A DNA stretch of 64,000 nucleotides from Thuidium tamariscinum (GCA_947034885.2 OX344749.2:25497501-25561500), one strand, 5' to 3'. Numbered from the stretch's first letter, positions 1 to 12,267 are shown. Numbers and translations are program-made. Notes: generated by a model not told the origin, from the sequence alone.

Positions 1-600
1 GATGTCTCACAAGGGTAGTTCCATTGGCAAATGAAGCTTTTGTTGGTATCGGCACTGATTGAATGATGTGTTCGGAGATCCGGACCCTAACTCATCTTCC
101 ACGATAGTAACGTTTGGTCCGAACTCTGCATTGATGGATCTATGAAACCTTGAGTAGCCTCGTTTTGATTTGAAAGGTGGTCACGCATTGCATTGCAACG
201 TTGACGTTCGAATTGCATAGACGAATTCGGGCATCAAATCGTTGAGGATCTACTCCCCGAAAGATCTGACTGATCACAGTGCAAATGCTAACCCCTAAAA
301 ATTCTATCCATTGACAGCTTAATCTCTAGCGATTTCGCAGGTTTGAGGGTTTGTGGAGAAATTCTGATGTTGATTCCTTTGAAATCTGGTTTTGAGCGAC
401 GTTGTCGGCAGCGATCGCATACTTTGGAAGGGGTGTCAGGGTTTTGGATTTCAACGTATCATTCTTCAGCGACAGTATCAGGCCCGGTTTACAAAAAAAC
501 ACGACGGGGCCAAACAATTGAGAACTCTCCTCATTCCAGGCTCTGACTCTCAATTGTGACTCAATTGAGAAGTCCCCTTTTGGAAATCATGACCTTTGAA
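1..600. other. GC-richer left edge, no gene defined
   Basis: Base composition is clearly less AT-rich than in the following 30 kb, as in the gene island, so this may be the edge of another gene locus lying mostly outside the window. Short open stretches exist on both strands, but none has a start, splice sites and a recognisable protein. On the minus strand a short open frame without a start codon runs off the left edge (about 1-85). It could be an exon, but this cannot be settled here. Confidence 0.3.
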
Positions 601-1554
601 TTGGTGTTAACCGTCAAGAGGTTGTAAAATGGCCCAAAAAAAAATTTAATTTTGAAAAAAAAATTCTAATGAGGAGCCCAGAATTTAAATGGGGGACTTT
701 TTCTAAGGGAGTGAATTTGATTAATCCCATGGGCTCAAAATTTGAAGCTTTTTGATGTCGTTCAAAAAGACCTTCATGGAGACTTGAGACTTCTCATTTC
801 AGAATATAAACCCACTTTTCAAGGACTTGTCAATTTCAACTAATCAAAACTTTCAAAAGTTTGGTACTCTCACCTTTGGATTTGTTGAAAGATTGTCCTC
901 CTACTTTTGGATGTCAACCAACATAATCACTTAACTTAATACTTGAAATGAAAAAAATGTGAAGTTTCTATTCAACAAACTATAAAGGAAAGGTTCCATT
1001 GATCATACATATGAGTTTTGAACTTTTTCCTACAACAATTTAGAAATTTGCACCATGTCAAATCATTTATATTTTATTATGTGCCAAGCTAGCAAGCTAA
1101 AAATAAATTAATTTTTTTTTATATTAATAGTTTAAATATTTTTATATTGGGTAGAAATTAAAGGTGACATGTATATTGAATGGAGCTTCAATGTATTGTG
1201 TGGTTAATAGAGTCTTGGTTTTAGGAAGGTTATTTTTGAAATTTTTAATAAATAACTCAAACTCCTTCAAAATATTTGTATCCTTGATTCATATCAAGCA
1301 TTCTTTTTTTCTTTCCACAGATACATTAAGTGGGTTTTTCGGTAATCTTCTTCAATGAGTATTAATTGGATGAAGTGTACTTTTTACAACATTCATTATC
1401 CACCCAATGAATACTTGAGCTTTTAGGTATTAACTTGGATTCTTCAAGTTGATATGTTTGTCAAAAGACAATAAGTTCAAATACTACTAAAACTATAGCT
1501 TATTGCAATCCTATCACATGATCTTGCCTAAAATTTACACTCATTGCACTTATA
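601..1554. other. AT-rich non-coding stretch
   Basis: Long A/T runs with stops in every frame. I see no gene, terminal repeat or tandem array here. Confidence 0.6.
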
Positions 1555-1557
1555 GTA

Positions 1558-2649
1558 CACTAGAAGAAAATCAGGGCTTTTGCAACTGCAGTTAGCAACT
1601 AGTTTTGTTGTCACATAACACGTTTGCAACTAGGTGATAATTTGGAGCCCGCAGTTGCAGTGGACAAGTTGCACTAGTTGCAATGTAGTTGCAAAATCGA
1701 AAAGATTGTTTTTGCATTAGATAACCTACGTGGAACCTCATCGATGAAGTATTCTGATGTGGAACTTGCTTTTGTGCAACTTGCTTGCAACTTGTGTGTA
1801 ACTGCTTTGCAACTTGTTTCTGATTGCTTGGCAACTAGTTACAACTAGTTTGTAACTTGTACATTAAAAGATTTATAGATTTTTTTATCTTAATGATTGT
1901 AGATTTCAGAAATTGAATCACAATGATTTGTGGATTTTAGAATTTTAGATCTAGCTTTTTTTAGATTATCAAATTCAAATATTGATATTAAATAGATTTC
2001 ACAAGTTTACAAAACTTTAAATTTCAAAAGTTTTAAAATTTCTTATACTTTAAATATTTGTAGATTTCTATAAATTGTAGAAATTTGCAAGTTGTAAAAA
2101 TCTACAAAGTGTAGAAATATTACAGTTGTAATATTAAACTTTATTACTTAAAGATGGTATAACCCACAACTCTTATCCATCCAATCTAATGGTACTCTTG
2201 ACAATTGAGATGGGACAATTGATATAAAACTTGATTTAATTATTTTCTAGTTGTATTCTAGTTGCAAAGTAGTTGTATTCTAGTTGCAAAGTAGTTGCAT
2301 TCTAGTTGAATTGTAGTCAAACTTAGATTATCCCAACTGTAGTTTGACACACTCGATCCTACAAAACCTAAAGTGGTCCATGTCGACAAGTGTGATGAAT
2401 TTTGGATGTAGAATACATCAAAAAAATTCTTTTGTTAGACTCCTATAATCCAAACTTCAACCTGCAACTACTTTGCAACTACATGCAACTCGAAACTTCA
2501 ATCTACAACTACTTTGCAACTACTTTGCAACTATAGTAGTGTAAACATTAAATTTGGTGCAAATACAGAGGGTTGTAGTTGCAGGGAAGTCGCACAGGAC
2601 ACATAGTTGCATATCAGTCGGTTGTGGTGAACGTGGTTTTCTTCTAGTG
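1558..2649. mobile_element. Non-autonomous CACTA (En/Spm-type) transposon
   Basis: The element begins CACTAGAAGAAAA and ends with the inverted form, TTTTCTTCTAGTG. It is flanked by a perfect 3-bp direct repeat GTA at 1555-1557 and 2650-2652. CACTA termini and a 3-bp target duplication define the En/Spm superfamily. Both subterminal regions carry many copies of a short motif around GTTGCAACTA or its complement (dense at about 1580-1860 and 2235-2580). This matches the subterminal transposase-binding repeats known in CACTA elements. The 1092-bp interior has no long open frame, so it would depend on a transposase supplied elsewhere. Intact ends and TSD suggest a fairly recent insertion. Confidence 0.9.
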
Positions 2650-2689
2650 GTAGGTCATGGATTGATTTTGATGACAAATAGAAACAAAA

Positions 2690-4500
2690 TTTTGAAAATT
2701 TATTGTTTATTCATATAATAGATAATGTCACAACTTGGTTTTGCTAAATAGAGACAAAAATCTTCTTTTTGAAGAAATCCAAGCACATCTTCAAAAGTCA
2801 TTATGAAAGTTTGGAAGATTTTCAAAATTCAAAGAACTCTCAAATTCCCACAATTTGATGCAATCTTGTTGTTGAAGCATATACTCTATGTACATTCTTG
2901 TGTAAAATATACAATTTCAACACATTTGGGTCTAGGCTTAATTTTGAAGAAACCTTGAATAAATTATTTGAAAATTAAGTGTTTACTCATATTTTGAAAT
3001 TAGATTTTGATAAGCACTTAAAAAATCCTTTTGAAAAGAGCAATACATTTTCAATAGAGATTCTCAAATCCAAGGAATTTATAAAATCCCAAAGTTTGGT
3101 GCAACCTTGTTATAGAATCACCCAATGTATATTCTTGTATAAAATATACATCTTTAGAAGGTGCAAGTTTAGGATGATTTTGAAGACACATGGAATTGGA
3201 ACCTTTAATGTTTAGTCTTCACACACACAATGCAATACATCCTAAAAAGGTAGTCACCTTTTCATTTGCCATTAGTTCCCCCATGTCTCAAAAATCACAT
3301 GTTGTTGATTTTTTCTTAAAATGCTTCCCTTCTAAAATGCCATCAATTTCTCAAAAACCACAAGTTGTTGATCTTGGTGAGATTTAATCTAAGCCATCCA
3401 AATACAAATACTAAATATGGATATGGATATTGTATGAATACAAAATATGCATACAAATATTTGACATGGGTATAGTTACAAATAGTGAATACAAGTTTAA
3501 ATATGTGTACAAGATACGGGATTTTGAATTGTCCCATTTTGATTGTCAAGTTAATTGGGTTCTTAAAATTACAAGAAGGGCGAGGGAGGGGAGGGAATGA
3601 TTTTAATTATTATTTTTCTTAAAACCTTGGGGGGGCTAGGGGAAATTTATTATTTTTCTTTAAAAAAATTTAAATTTAAAAAAAAAATTTAGGTGCATTG
3701 TGACAAAGAGTCATAGCAATGCATCCAAAAGTGGCAGTCACTGCTACAATACAATAGACAATAGAGGGCGTTAGGACTTGGATTCTAATGGAAATCAAAA
3801 TGCTTCTTTTTAAGAGAATTGAGCACATCTTCTTTATGAAAGATTTTCAAAGTTTACAAAATCCCATAGCTTAGTGTAATCTTGTTACAAAACTACCATA
3901 TATACATTCTTACTTAAAAAATATGATTTAAGATTATTTGAGGTTTAGGCTAGATCTTAAAGATGCTTGAATTTAGAACTTTGAAAGTTCAATGTTTATT
4001 AATAGCATTAGAGGAGATTCGAGGGCAACAGGAGACTGCGAAAGCCCTGTTCTCCGAATTGTTCCCAATCAGTAATTAATTAATTAATTAATTTTTAAAG
4101 TTCGACCTGAAATGCAAAAAGAAGTCCAAAAAAAAATTTCAAAAAAAAATCGGTGAGGTGGCACACTCTCGACCACGTCAGCAGAGGCTAGTTCCACATT
4201 CTTGTGTTCACAACTTCAGGAACTCACAGTCTCCCATTGCCCTCGAATCTCCTCTAATGAATAGGGAATGTCAAAACTGGAATTTGAATGGGAGTGAAAT
4301 ATCTTTATATTAAAGAGAATCAATTACATCTCCAAAAGATGATTTCAAAGTTTATAAGATCCCCTATATTGAGAAGATTCTCAAAATCTAATGATCTCAA
4401 AATCTAAAGGAATTTCATAATTCTATAGATCCATGTGCATTCTTGCTTAAAAATTTCATTTTATGAACATGCATTTCTTGGATTGATTATAAAGACATGA
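2690..4500. repeat. Diverged tandem or recurring repeat units
   Basis: A segment containing a TGTTTATTCATA-like start, a GTCAAAACTTGG-like phrase, a CTTCTTTTTAAGAGAAT-like phrase and an ATTCTTGTGTAAAATATA-like phrase recurs. Unit starts are near 2702, 2980 and 3990, and another copy lies near 5590. Spacing is uneven (about 230-300 bp where undisturbed). The array is interrupted by other DNA (about 3230-3745) and by the MITE at 4006-4259. No coding potential is seen. The copies are too diverged to call the period exactly by eye. Confidence 0.5.
4006..4259. mobile_element. MITE, CATTAGAGGAG family, copy 1
   Basis: This 254-bp element has near-perfect terminal inverted repeats of about 33 bp, starting CATTAGAGGAGATTCGAGGG. 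It is flanked by the direct repeat AATAG (4001-4005 and 4260-4264). It sits inside one unit of the surrounding diverged repeat, which reads continuously if the element is removed. A close second copy lies at 54392-54656 and a related one at 57287-57576. It is non-coding. The superfamily is not settled: the 5-bp duplication was seen only at this copy. Confidence 0.85.
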
Positions 4501-4616
4501 ATGATTGCATGAAATAACTATTGATGTTCTTGCATTTGTTCAATATTTATGTTTTTTTTAGTACTTCATTCTAAATTAGAATAAATAATTATTAAAAAAT
4601 TGAAAAAGAATGGCCT

Positions 4617-4931
4617 GTTAGAAGAAATTTGAGGCCTAGAGAGGGTTGTTTCAAGGTTGTTCCCTATGATATTTAGAAATTGCAAACCAACCCTTGAATC
4701 TTGATTTCTTGAATTTTTGAAAGAAAACAATTTGAAAAATCTGAAATTTTTTGAAATTTTGAAATTTTATTTTATTTTTAATTAAAATTTTTGTTTAATT
4801 ATTGATTAAAATATTTAACTAATTAATATTATTTGACATCAACCACATCAAATTGTTGATGTGGCATAGTTCCCAGGTTTACCACTATTCAGGAACTTAT
4901 AGTCTATTAGAGGCTTTGAATTTCTTCTAGA
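4617..4931. mobile_element. Degenerate MITE related to the CATTAGAGGAG family
   Basis: The ends are inverted repeats of the type TTAGAAGAAATTTGAGGCCT with mismatches. The interior keeps the family's phrases (a CACATCA/GATGTGGCA block, then TTCCCAGG and AGGAACTTATAGTC before the right end). It is more diverged than the copies at 4006 and 54392. Confidence 0.55.
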
Positions 4932-6035
4932 GAATATACATACTTTTAAAATGATGTTAAATATTGAAGGAAAAAAATAGAAGAATTATCTAAGTAGAAA
5001 AACTAAAAAAATGTAAGATCTCATGAAATTAGATACTTTAATGTTTTAATTTGTAAATTAATAGGACAAATATTAAAAATAATAATAATAAACAAACATT
5101 TGTAACAACTCCATGGAAATGAACATTCACCAAAAAATCCACCAAAATAATATTTTATATATTTGAGGTACAAGTCAAAAGAAGCTCATTTTATAGACTT
5201 TTATAGTATGCACACACAATTAATTATTTTTAGAATTCCTTTGAACAATAGCTACAAATCTATTAAAAGACCACCCCTTCTAACTTTCAATTCAATTTGG
5301 AGGGGGGGAAGGATACTAAATAGTATTTAAATTTTATTTTCAAATTGGCAAGTGTGATATACTGTTGGTGGCTATTATTATATAATAATAATTTTTTTAA
5401 ATTGCAAAAAAGCAATTAGGCAAGCTGTACAATATCCATAATTACCTAATCTAAAAATCTTGAGCCATTTGCTAACTAAAAACAAAAGTTATAACCAAAA
5501 AACAAATCACCACACAACGTATGATGCAAAATAATACAAATGTTTCTTGCAATCTCTAACACAAGAGTTAGAATTAAAATCTTGAAATTCAAATGTTTAT
5601 TCATACATTAGAAGGTGTCAAAATTAGGTTTTCAAGGGGAGTCAAAAGTCTCCTCTTAAAAATAAGAAAGGATATTTCTAGAAGAATTCTTTTGAATTTA
5701 GAAGATTTTTTCAAATATAGAGTATTTTACATGAAAATTGATTGAAAATGTTGGTGATGAATTTCTTTTAAATGAGTATTTTAGACTAGTAGAAAATCCA
5801 TAGGTACATCTTTCATGTCAAAAAAAATGTCATAAAGTGACAAAAATTTGATCTATACAAAATTCTATATAGAATAGCCCCATGCTAACTACTTTTTTAA
5901 TTAGGAATTTCCATATTGTAATTAAATCTTGCTATTTGACCCTCACATTACAAATAATTTTGTACATTTTAGTCTTATGGTACAATTAATTTGTCAATGT
6001 ATAATAGACAATTTATACAAATATTTCTCTATACC
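4932..6035. other. AT-rich non-coding stretch with one repeat unit
   Basis: Stops in all frames. About 5585-5720 repeats the unit described for 2690-4500. Nothing else is recognisable. Confidence 0.5.
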
Positions 6036-6984
6036 TTAATCCCTAAAGGACCAAGAATCACTTCTTAAAACTCTAAGGAGTTCAAGTAGGTACATATGAC
6101 CTCAATGTTTGGTGAAAATTTTAAAACTTTCTCATAAGATAGAATAACTTATTAGATTTTTAGAAATATCATTTTTATCTCAATTAGTGTCTAGGAGCAA
6201 AAGTTATGCCATCTTAAATACAATTTTCATGTCATTGGGTAGAAATAACTTGACCAAAAGTTGAAATAAAGTTTAAGTTTTTTTCTTTTGAGTATTGTAT
6301 TTGTCTACATGTGAAGTACCTGGTGAAGCTTTAATTCATTGCATTTGGATCACTAATGTAAAAGTTATGAATAATCTTGTTTTGGAGGCAATTAGAGCAC
6401 ATTCTTGAAAAACAAACAAATGAGATTTGTTTTCCTTAATGCAACTTTCTTACTTTTCCAAAAAAAATGGTTTGTCAAGATTAAGTTTGCTTACTAGAAC
6501 AATTTCATTGTTGGGATTATTGTGTTTCAATCCCATCTTAGAGCTATTAAGAATTTAATTTTTCTTTCAATCTTAAACATCTTGTACCTAATAATTTTTT
6601 AAGGAATGAAAATCAAACGATTATTCTTCTAAAAATATTTCCTAGACTTTTGATACAATTCTTCAATAAATAAATAAATAAGATCAAAGTCTATGGTGCA
6701 AAATATTTCCACAAATATATGGTGGTCAAGGTCATCAGAAATTGCAAGTGAGTATTGTAAAAAAACTTCTTTTTCCAACTTTGGATGCTAATATTGTCCA
6801 ATCCATACAATCAAACATTCATGAAATTTTTACTACATGATTTGTTTGATTTTAAACAAGTAAAGTATCATAATTTACAATTAGGTTCTAATATATTTAG
6901 TTTTTGTTTTTGTAGATGAATTAAGTAGAAATTCCAATATTGAGTGGTTTTGAGAAAAAAATGGCTTTCATCCCTAGGAATTAA
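6036..6984. mobile_element. TTAA-bounded TIR element, family C
   Basis: This 949-bp AT-rich non-coding segment begins TTAATCCCTAAAGGACCAAG and ends ...CATCCCTAGGAATTAA, so the outer bases form an imperfect inverted repeat anchored on TTAA. Its interior resembles 27907-28468, including a shared phrase around TTGTCTACATGTGAAG. No duplication is visible outside TTAA. The superfamily assignment (piggyBac-like) rests on the TTAA boundary and the CCCTA start, and is tentative. Confidence 0.6.
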
Positions 6985-6990
6985 ATGAGG

Positions 6991-7230
6991 CTCTTTGTTT
7001 TATTTTGTTTTTTTGATATGGTGAGATCACCTAGATCACAAATCACCTCACGATGTTTTTGGTACCATTGGAAAGCTCTCAACAAGGAAGGATGCACACA
7101 TTTTAATATGTAGTGTTCCAAATTTCGACTCATGGTTGAAAAGATCTTGAGTTTCTATGAATTAAAATTAGATGTGTTTATTTTATTATATTATGGCAAT
7201 GCCATAAGGTACACTAGGGCACATATCCTA
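6991..7230 (+). repeat. Dispersed repeat, family F, copy 1
   Basis: Contains a characteristic GATATGGTGAGATC...TTTGGTACCATTGGAAAGCTCT...GGATGCACA series of phrases. The same series recurs at about 30880-31112 and 31113-31400, and in reverse orientation at about 54970-55263. No terminal repeats or coding frame were seen, so the class is unknown. Confidence 0.55.
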
Positions 7231-7402
7231 CAACAACCTCATCTAAAAGCATTCAAATTTGTAAAATTGACAAAAATAATGAAGACAAATATTTCTCTTG
7301 TACACTTCAATCTCTATTTCCTTTGTTAGTCTTTAGTTTCTATAATGAGACTTCAACATGGTCCTCTTTGTCTTTTGTTCTAAATATATTGATTTTCTAT
7401 AT

Positions 7403-9128
7403 TTAAACCCCTAAAGCCCTAAATTGCATTTTTTTGGCAACATAGCAATTTTGGGTAGTTCATTGCAAATGGAGTTCTTATTTTTTATTTTACAAATTTT
7501 CATCTAATTTTGAAAACTACTTTTTCCTCACATCTAACCAAAGGATCTTACACCTAACTAGTATGCAAATGTGTGGAACAAATTTTAGAATTTCAGACTA
7601 CACAAATTGCAAGATATTTGTGTTTAATGTCAAAAAAACAAGTTTTTCAATACATTGTAGGATTGAATTATTTGACTTTGAACATTCTTAATTTTAATTT
7701 TTTGTACTATAGAATTTTGAGCTTTAAACATCCATAGTAGAGAATTGAGTTGAAAGTCTTGGAAATAAAAATAAAATACAAAAAAAATTCTTAATTTTAA
7801 TTCTTTAAAAAATTGTTATATAGAAGTAGATAGTTACAAGTTAGAAGGAAAAGTTAAATAATTAATATCTCTAAAATGGAATTAAAACGCACTGAAGTGC
7901 ATTTAGAAATGAATTCTACAAGTTATTTTTTCAAGAAGATGATCAAACTACCTATAAAATAATTTTGTCCATAAGTTTTTTATAAAAAATCTAAATTTAA
8001 TCAATCAAAACTTTCCATGTAGAAAATAATATAATCTATGAGAAGAAATTTTAGATTTATAAAAAAATTGAATCAATTTTTTTTTTGGTGGGGGGGTGGG
8101 TGGGGTGCCTCTTCTCCCTTGTTTTGAACTTATTTGGGCATAACTTTTGTTCCAAGGCTTTGATTGTTAAAATAAATTTTATTCCCATGAAGCTAATCAA
8201 TTATTCTATTTTCAAAAAATCAGGAAAAAAAATGAGCCCATAGTTATGTGCCCAAAATCCCATTTGTTCCCAAAAGGCACAATGGTCATTTTGGGATTAG
8301 AACCCAACAATTTTCATAACTTTTGATTTCATAGTTGAAAAGTTATTCTTTCATAAGTAGTTTTCATTGCTTGGTAGGTAACTCAAGTAGCAAAAAAAAC
8401 TTCTTTAAGGATTAGTTCTTTTAAAAATCAAAATTCAAAATTGATTTATTAGATTCATAAATACATTGAAATTTTTGAATCATTCTATTTTGATTAATAA
8501 AATAAAAGTTACGTGGAGTTCTAGTTGTAGGTAGTTTTGGGGTAATTATGGAATCTCTACACTATGATAAACTTTGAAGTCATTTATTTTATCCAATTTT
8601 TAATACTATAAGAAAGTAAAAACATTAAGTGTAGGTTGTTTATTGCAACATTAAAATGATTGGAATTGTCATTTTTCAATTCCATAAATAAATTGTTAAT
8701 AATTTAGTATTTTCAATCATTTTCTATTTCTTTCCACTTACTATATTTTTCATACATGATGTTATACACCTCCTAATGATTTGAAAATTTTTAAGTATGT
8801 AGCCAACTTCCTTTGGAGAACAAATCCAAAGAATAACCACAAATTTCAAGATTTTTTCATACAAATGTAACCATTGGAAGTGCAGCTATTCATTTTTTTG
8901 CAAGATTAAGTAAAAGAATATTTTTCAATTCAAATGCTCATATCTTGTAATTTACAAAGTAGGAATTTCTGAAATTTTTTCCACATCTTGTCAAACTAGA
9001 TTACTACTAGATTATGGTTACATGTGTTCAAAAGCTTTATTTTATTTCTAAAAGTTGGTCCTTGTACTTGAGATCAAAATTTTGGAGTAATTTAGGAAAC
9101 AATATAGTCAAAAACCTTCAGGGTTTAA
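7403..9128 (+). mobile_element. Composite TTAA element: family A interrupted by family B-like DNA
   Basis: Starts TTAAACCCCTAAAGCCCT and ends ...CCTTCAGGGTTTAA. The outer parts (7403-7490 and about 8300-9128) align by eye with the intact family A element at 17019-17950. The central part (about 7500-8290) matches family B (10620-11548, 51760-52586), including phrases such as ACAAATTGCAAGATATTTG and CATAACTTTTGTTCC. This suggests one family landed inside the other. Non-coding. Confidence 0.55.
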
Positions 9129-9956
9129 AATTTGTAACTCAAGTTGAAAAATCAAACTACTTGGTTAAACTTCCACTTCAAAATCAAAACTACCCTTCAA
9201 CCCCATTACATTTATTTCACATAATACACAAAACCAACATATACCTCAATTTCTAAATCTATATATGATACCATACCATAGGTTTTTCTTTTTTTCTTTT
9301 TTTTAAAACCAAAGCAACAATTTAATAGTACATTAATATACTATAGGTCTTATTGATATCATTGGTAGACAACTTTACATGAATTAATCTTCTATTATAT
9401 TCTTTAATGAGCATTTGACAAGGTCTTTTTTTCTTATGGTTTTAAGCATGTTGCTTATCTTTAGTTCAAAATTTGTAACTCAAGTTAAAAGATCGGATCA
9501 TTTACATAAATAGAACTATCCTTTAACTCTATATGATCTGTCACATCAATTTTATACAATACAACAAATTAATCAATACTTATTCCATCTTTATATCTGT
9601 ACAATCTACAGGTGCCAAGCTAATATCAATATCAATGGTTGACAACTTCGAATGAATTAACCTTGAAGCACTTTGGTGTCTATATTATGGACGATGAACA
9701 AAGGGCTTCAAGACACTATTCAATCTAAGAACTAACTTCTCACTCATTCAGTGTCATACTTGAATTTAGAAAAGACAACTTTCCTCAATGACCAAATTCA
9801 TGAAATTATAATAAATGATAATTATGTACCAAAAAATAAGCAAAAAAATTCAAAAATTCAAAAAAGGATTGAGGTGTTTTGAGGTTAAGTTAACTTATAT
9901 TTGGTTAGATTTCCTAGTTTCAATCTCCAAGACCATACTCTTACCAAATGCGCAAC
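9129..9956. other. AT-rich stretch holding a dispersed repeat shared with 14469-14869
   Basis: From about 9665 to 9890 the sequence closely follows 14500-14715: GACGATGAA..., AAGACAAC.TTCCT.AATGACC, and AAAAATTCAAAAAAGGATTGAG are in the same order. At 14.5 kb this lies inside a TIR element. Here the outer inverted repeats are not evident, so this is probably a truncated copy. The rest (9129-9660) shows nothing recognisable. Confidence 0.55.
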
Positions 9957-10206
9957 ATGAGGAGAGATTTGATAGCAAAGGAGGGCCATTTTAGGGCCGT
10001 TATCCTACTTATTCCTTCTGTTATCATGAAACAATAAATTAGCCCATATTGGTTCAATTTTTGAAATTAAAACAAAATTAAATCTATAATTTGAAAAAGT
10101 GTTAAAAAATCTCTCAACTTGTCATACTACTATTGTGGTGCATTCCCGCAATCCAGAAACTCAAAATAACTCACGATCTTCTAATGTCCTCAAATCTCCC
10201 CTAGTG
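9957..10206. mobile_element. Degenerate MITE of the CATTAGAGGAG group
   Basis: The left end ACATGAGGAGAGATTTGA is inverted-repeat partner to the right end TCCTCAAATCTCCCCTAGTG. Near the right end it keeps the GCATTCCCGCAATCCAGAAAC and CTCACGATCTTCTAATG phrases seen near the right ends of 54000-54220 and 54392-54656. Non-coding and diverged. Confidence 0.45.
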
Positions 10207-10619
10207 TCAAGGAGGATTGATCCATTCATTACCTCATCTGAGGAGAAACACATAAATTGCCCTTTATTTTGTGCTCTGTAAATTTTGTATTTCTTCACCT
10301 TTGAAATGAAAATGGGACCTCTAAATTCAAATATGACTCTAGAACTTGCCAATTTTATTCTGTAAGGGAAATAAAAATATCCAATGTTTTCTCCAAAGGT
10401 AAGAAATAGGGCAATAAAGGGCAATGAACAAGGAGTACATGCATTTAGTTACAAGTTAGCCAATTGAAATCCAAAATTTCCGAATGAAATTCAAAATTTT
10501 AGGAAAAAACCCGATCGTTTTAGTGGAAAAAAAGAGAATATTCTTTATTTTCTCAAGGCCTAGCCGAGAGTATTCTCCAAGCAACCGGTTGGTGCAAGAA
10601 AATGTAGGATTTTAGTTGG

Positions 10620-11548
10620 TTAACCCCTAAAGGACTGAGGCATTTTCTGGCTTGAAAACCACTCAAAACTGCCATGTTTGCTACTTCTTCCCAAAAAAGC
10701 AAAAGAAAACAATTTTCTTAAAATCTATCCATAGGATCTTGTAAATTACTTGTCTGAAATCATGTGGTAAGAATTTCATGAAGTTTGACCGTACTGATTG
10801 GAAGATATTAGCATTCAAAGTTGGAAAGAAAAGTTTTTTTGAACTCTGACTTGCAATTTCAGATGACTTTGACTGCCATTTGTTGAATTTTTTTGCACTA
10901 TGGACCATGAAGTTAAAATTTTTTATGTTGAACATTTGAGTTGAGAATTAGGGGTAAAAATTTCAAAAAAAAACTATTTGATTTTCATTCATTAAAATAT
11001 TGTTAAGTAGAAGTAGGTCCAAGATTGAACAAAACACTAAGTTGTTAATAACTTTAAGATGTAATTGAAAAACCATGATCCCAAAGGTGAGCTTGTTCTT
11101 GAAAACATCCTAAATCCTATCAAAAAAGAAAATTTGAAAAATTTGAAAAATTGCATTCAAAAATGAATTCTATAAGTTATTTTTGAAGAAGGTGCTTAGA
11201 TTGCCCGAAATACAAGATTGTCCGTAACTTTCTCATTATTTGTCCAAATAAAATGAATCAAAGATTCAAATGTAGAAAAAATCATAATCTTTGAGAAAAA
11301 AAAATAAAAAATAAAAAAATAATTTTTTTTGTGTTTCTTTTCTGCCCGGCGAACTGTTTTTTGCACTTAGAATGGCATAACTTTTGCTTCCAAGCACCAA
11401 TTGAAATAAAAATTATATTTTTGGAAAGCTAACCTGATTTCCTATCTTCACAAAAAATTTCAAAAAATCATAACAAAAATTCAAGTCACACAAGCCTGCC
11501 CGAAATTTCAAGTGTCCCCTAAGGGGACTTTAGTCCTTTAGGGGTTAA
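10620..11548. mobile_element. TTAA-bounded TIR element, family B, perfect termini
   Basis: The 929-bp element starts TTAACCCCTAAAGGACT and ends AGTCCTTTAGGGGTTAA, a perfect 17-bp inverted repeat. The bases outside TTAA differ on the two sides, so the only possible target duplication is TTAA itself. A TTAA target and a CCC-containing start are features of piggyBac-superfamily ends. The interior is AT-rich with stops in every frame, so it is non-autonomous or decayed. Relatives lie at 51760-52586, 27037-27910 and 18582-20699. Confidence 0.8.
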
Positions 11549-12267
11549 GCTAAAATTTCTTCCCAGACAGTAATAAAGGGGTCAATTCTCCCTGGCCTAT
11601 CTTAGACACCTTCTTCTTCTTAATCACCAAAGGTAAACTTCCTCATTAGAGACTAAAATTAAATGGGAGCACACCCATTGCAGGCAAAATAGTAATGGTG
11701 GTTCCATTTGTTTAAAAAATAAATAAATAGTACTGGTGGTGTACATTCAAGTTCTGCCGCTGCGGGATTGGAATCATTCAGGAGCTCCTCACTGTAATTG
11801 GCAGTGCCAAACTGGCAATGATCATAGCCACATAGCATTTGTTTGTCTCATGGATCTGTGGCGTCCGTCTGTGGTGTCCGTCATACAAGTACCGACCCAG
11901 CCACCGTGACTTACCTGCGGCACATATTGTAACAATTCAAGTTTTGTCGGGACCTAGGATTGATGACGGAGTGTTTGGGTACGAGTCCCAGCCTCCCGGG
12001 TCCCGGGGGTCCGGGGCACCCCCACGATCACGTTGGACAAACCCACTCTCTCTTCTGCAACCATAACTTGCAGGTGCATGGCAGCTTGTTAATATAAATG
12101 CTGCGTGAATAAGTCTGCCACACATATCATCTGCCAGACGGTACTTGCAATTCAATTCGTCATGGCATCCAGTCCAGCCACCAGTTGGCAAAACTCGGGT
12201 GGGTGGGTGGATGATGCCTCCCAAAAAATAAATGGCCCCAATCTTGGGGGTCCATGAAGACCCCCTT
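11549..12267. other. GC-richer non-coding island
   Basis: Moderately GC-rich, including a G/C block around 11990-12030 (GGGTCCCGGGGGTCCGGGGC). Open frames exist on both strands, but none resembles a protein I know and none has convincing splice signals. A CAAGTTxTG-type phrase occurs twice (about 11750 and 11937), perhaps from an old element. No assignment. Confidence 0.35.
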
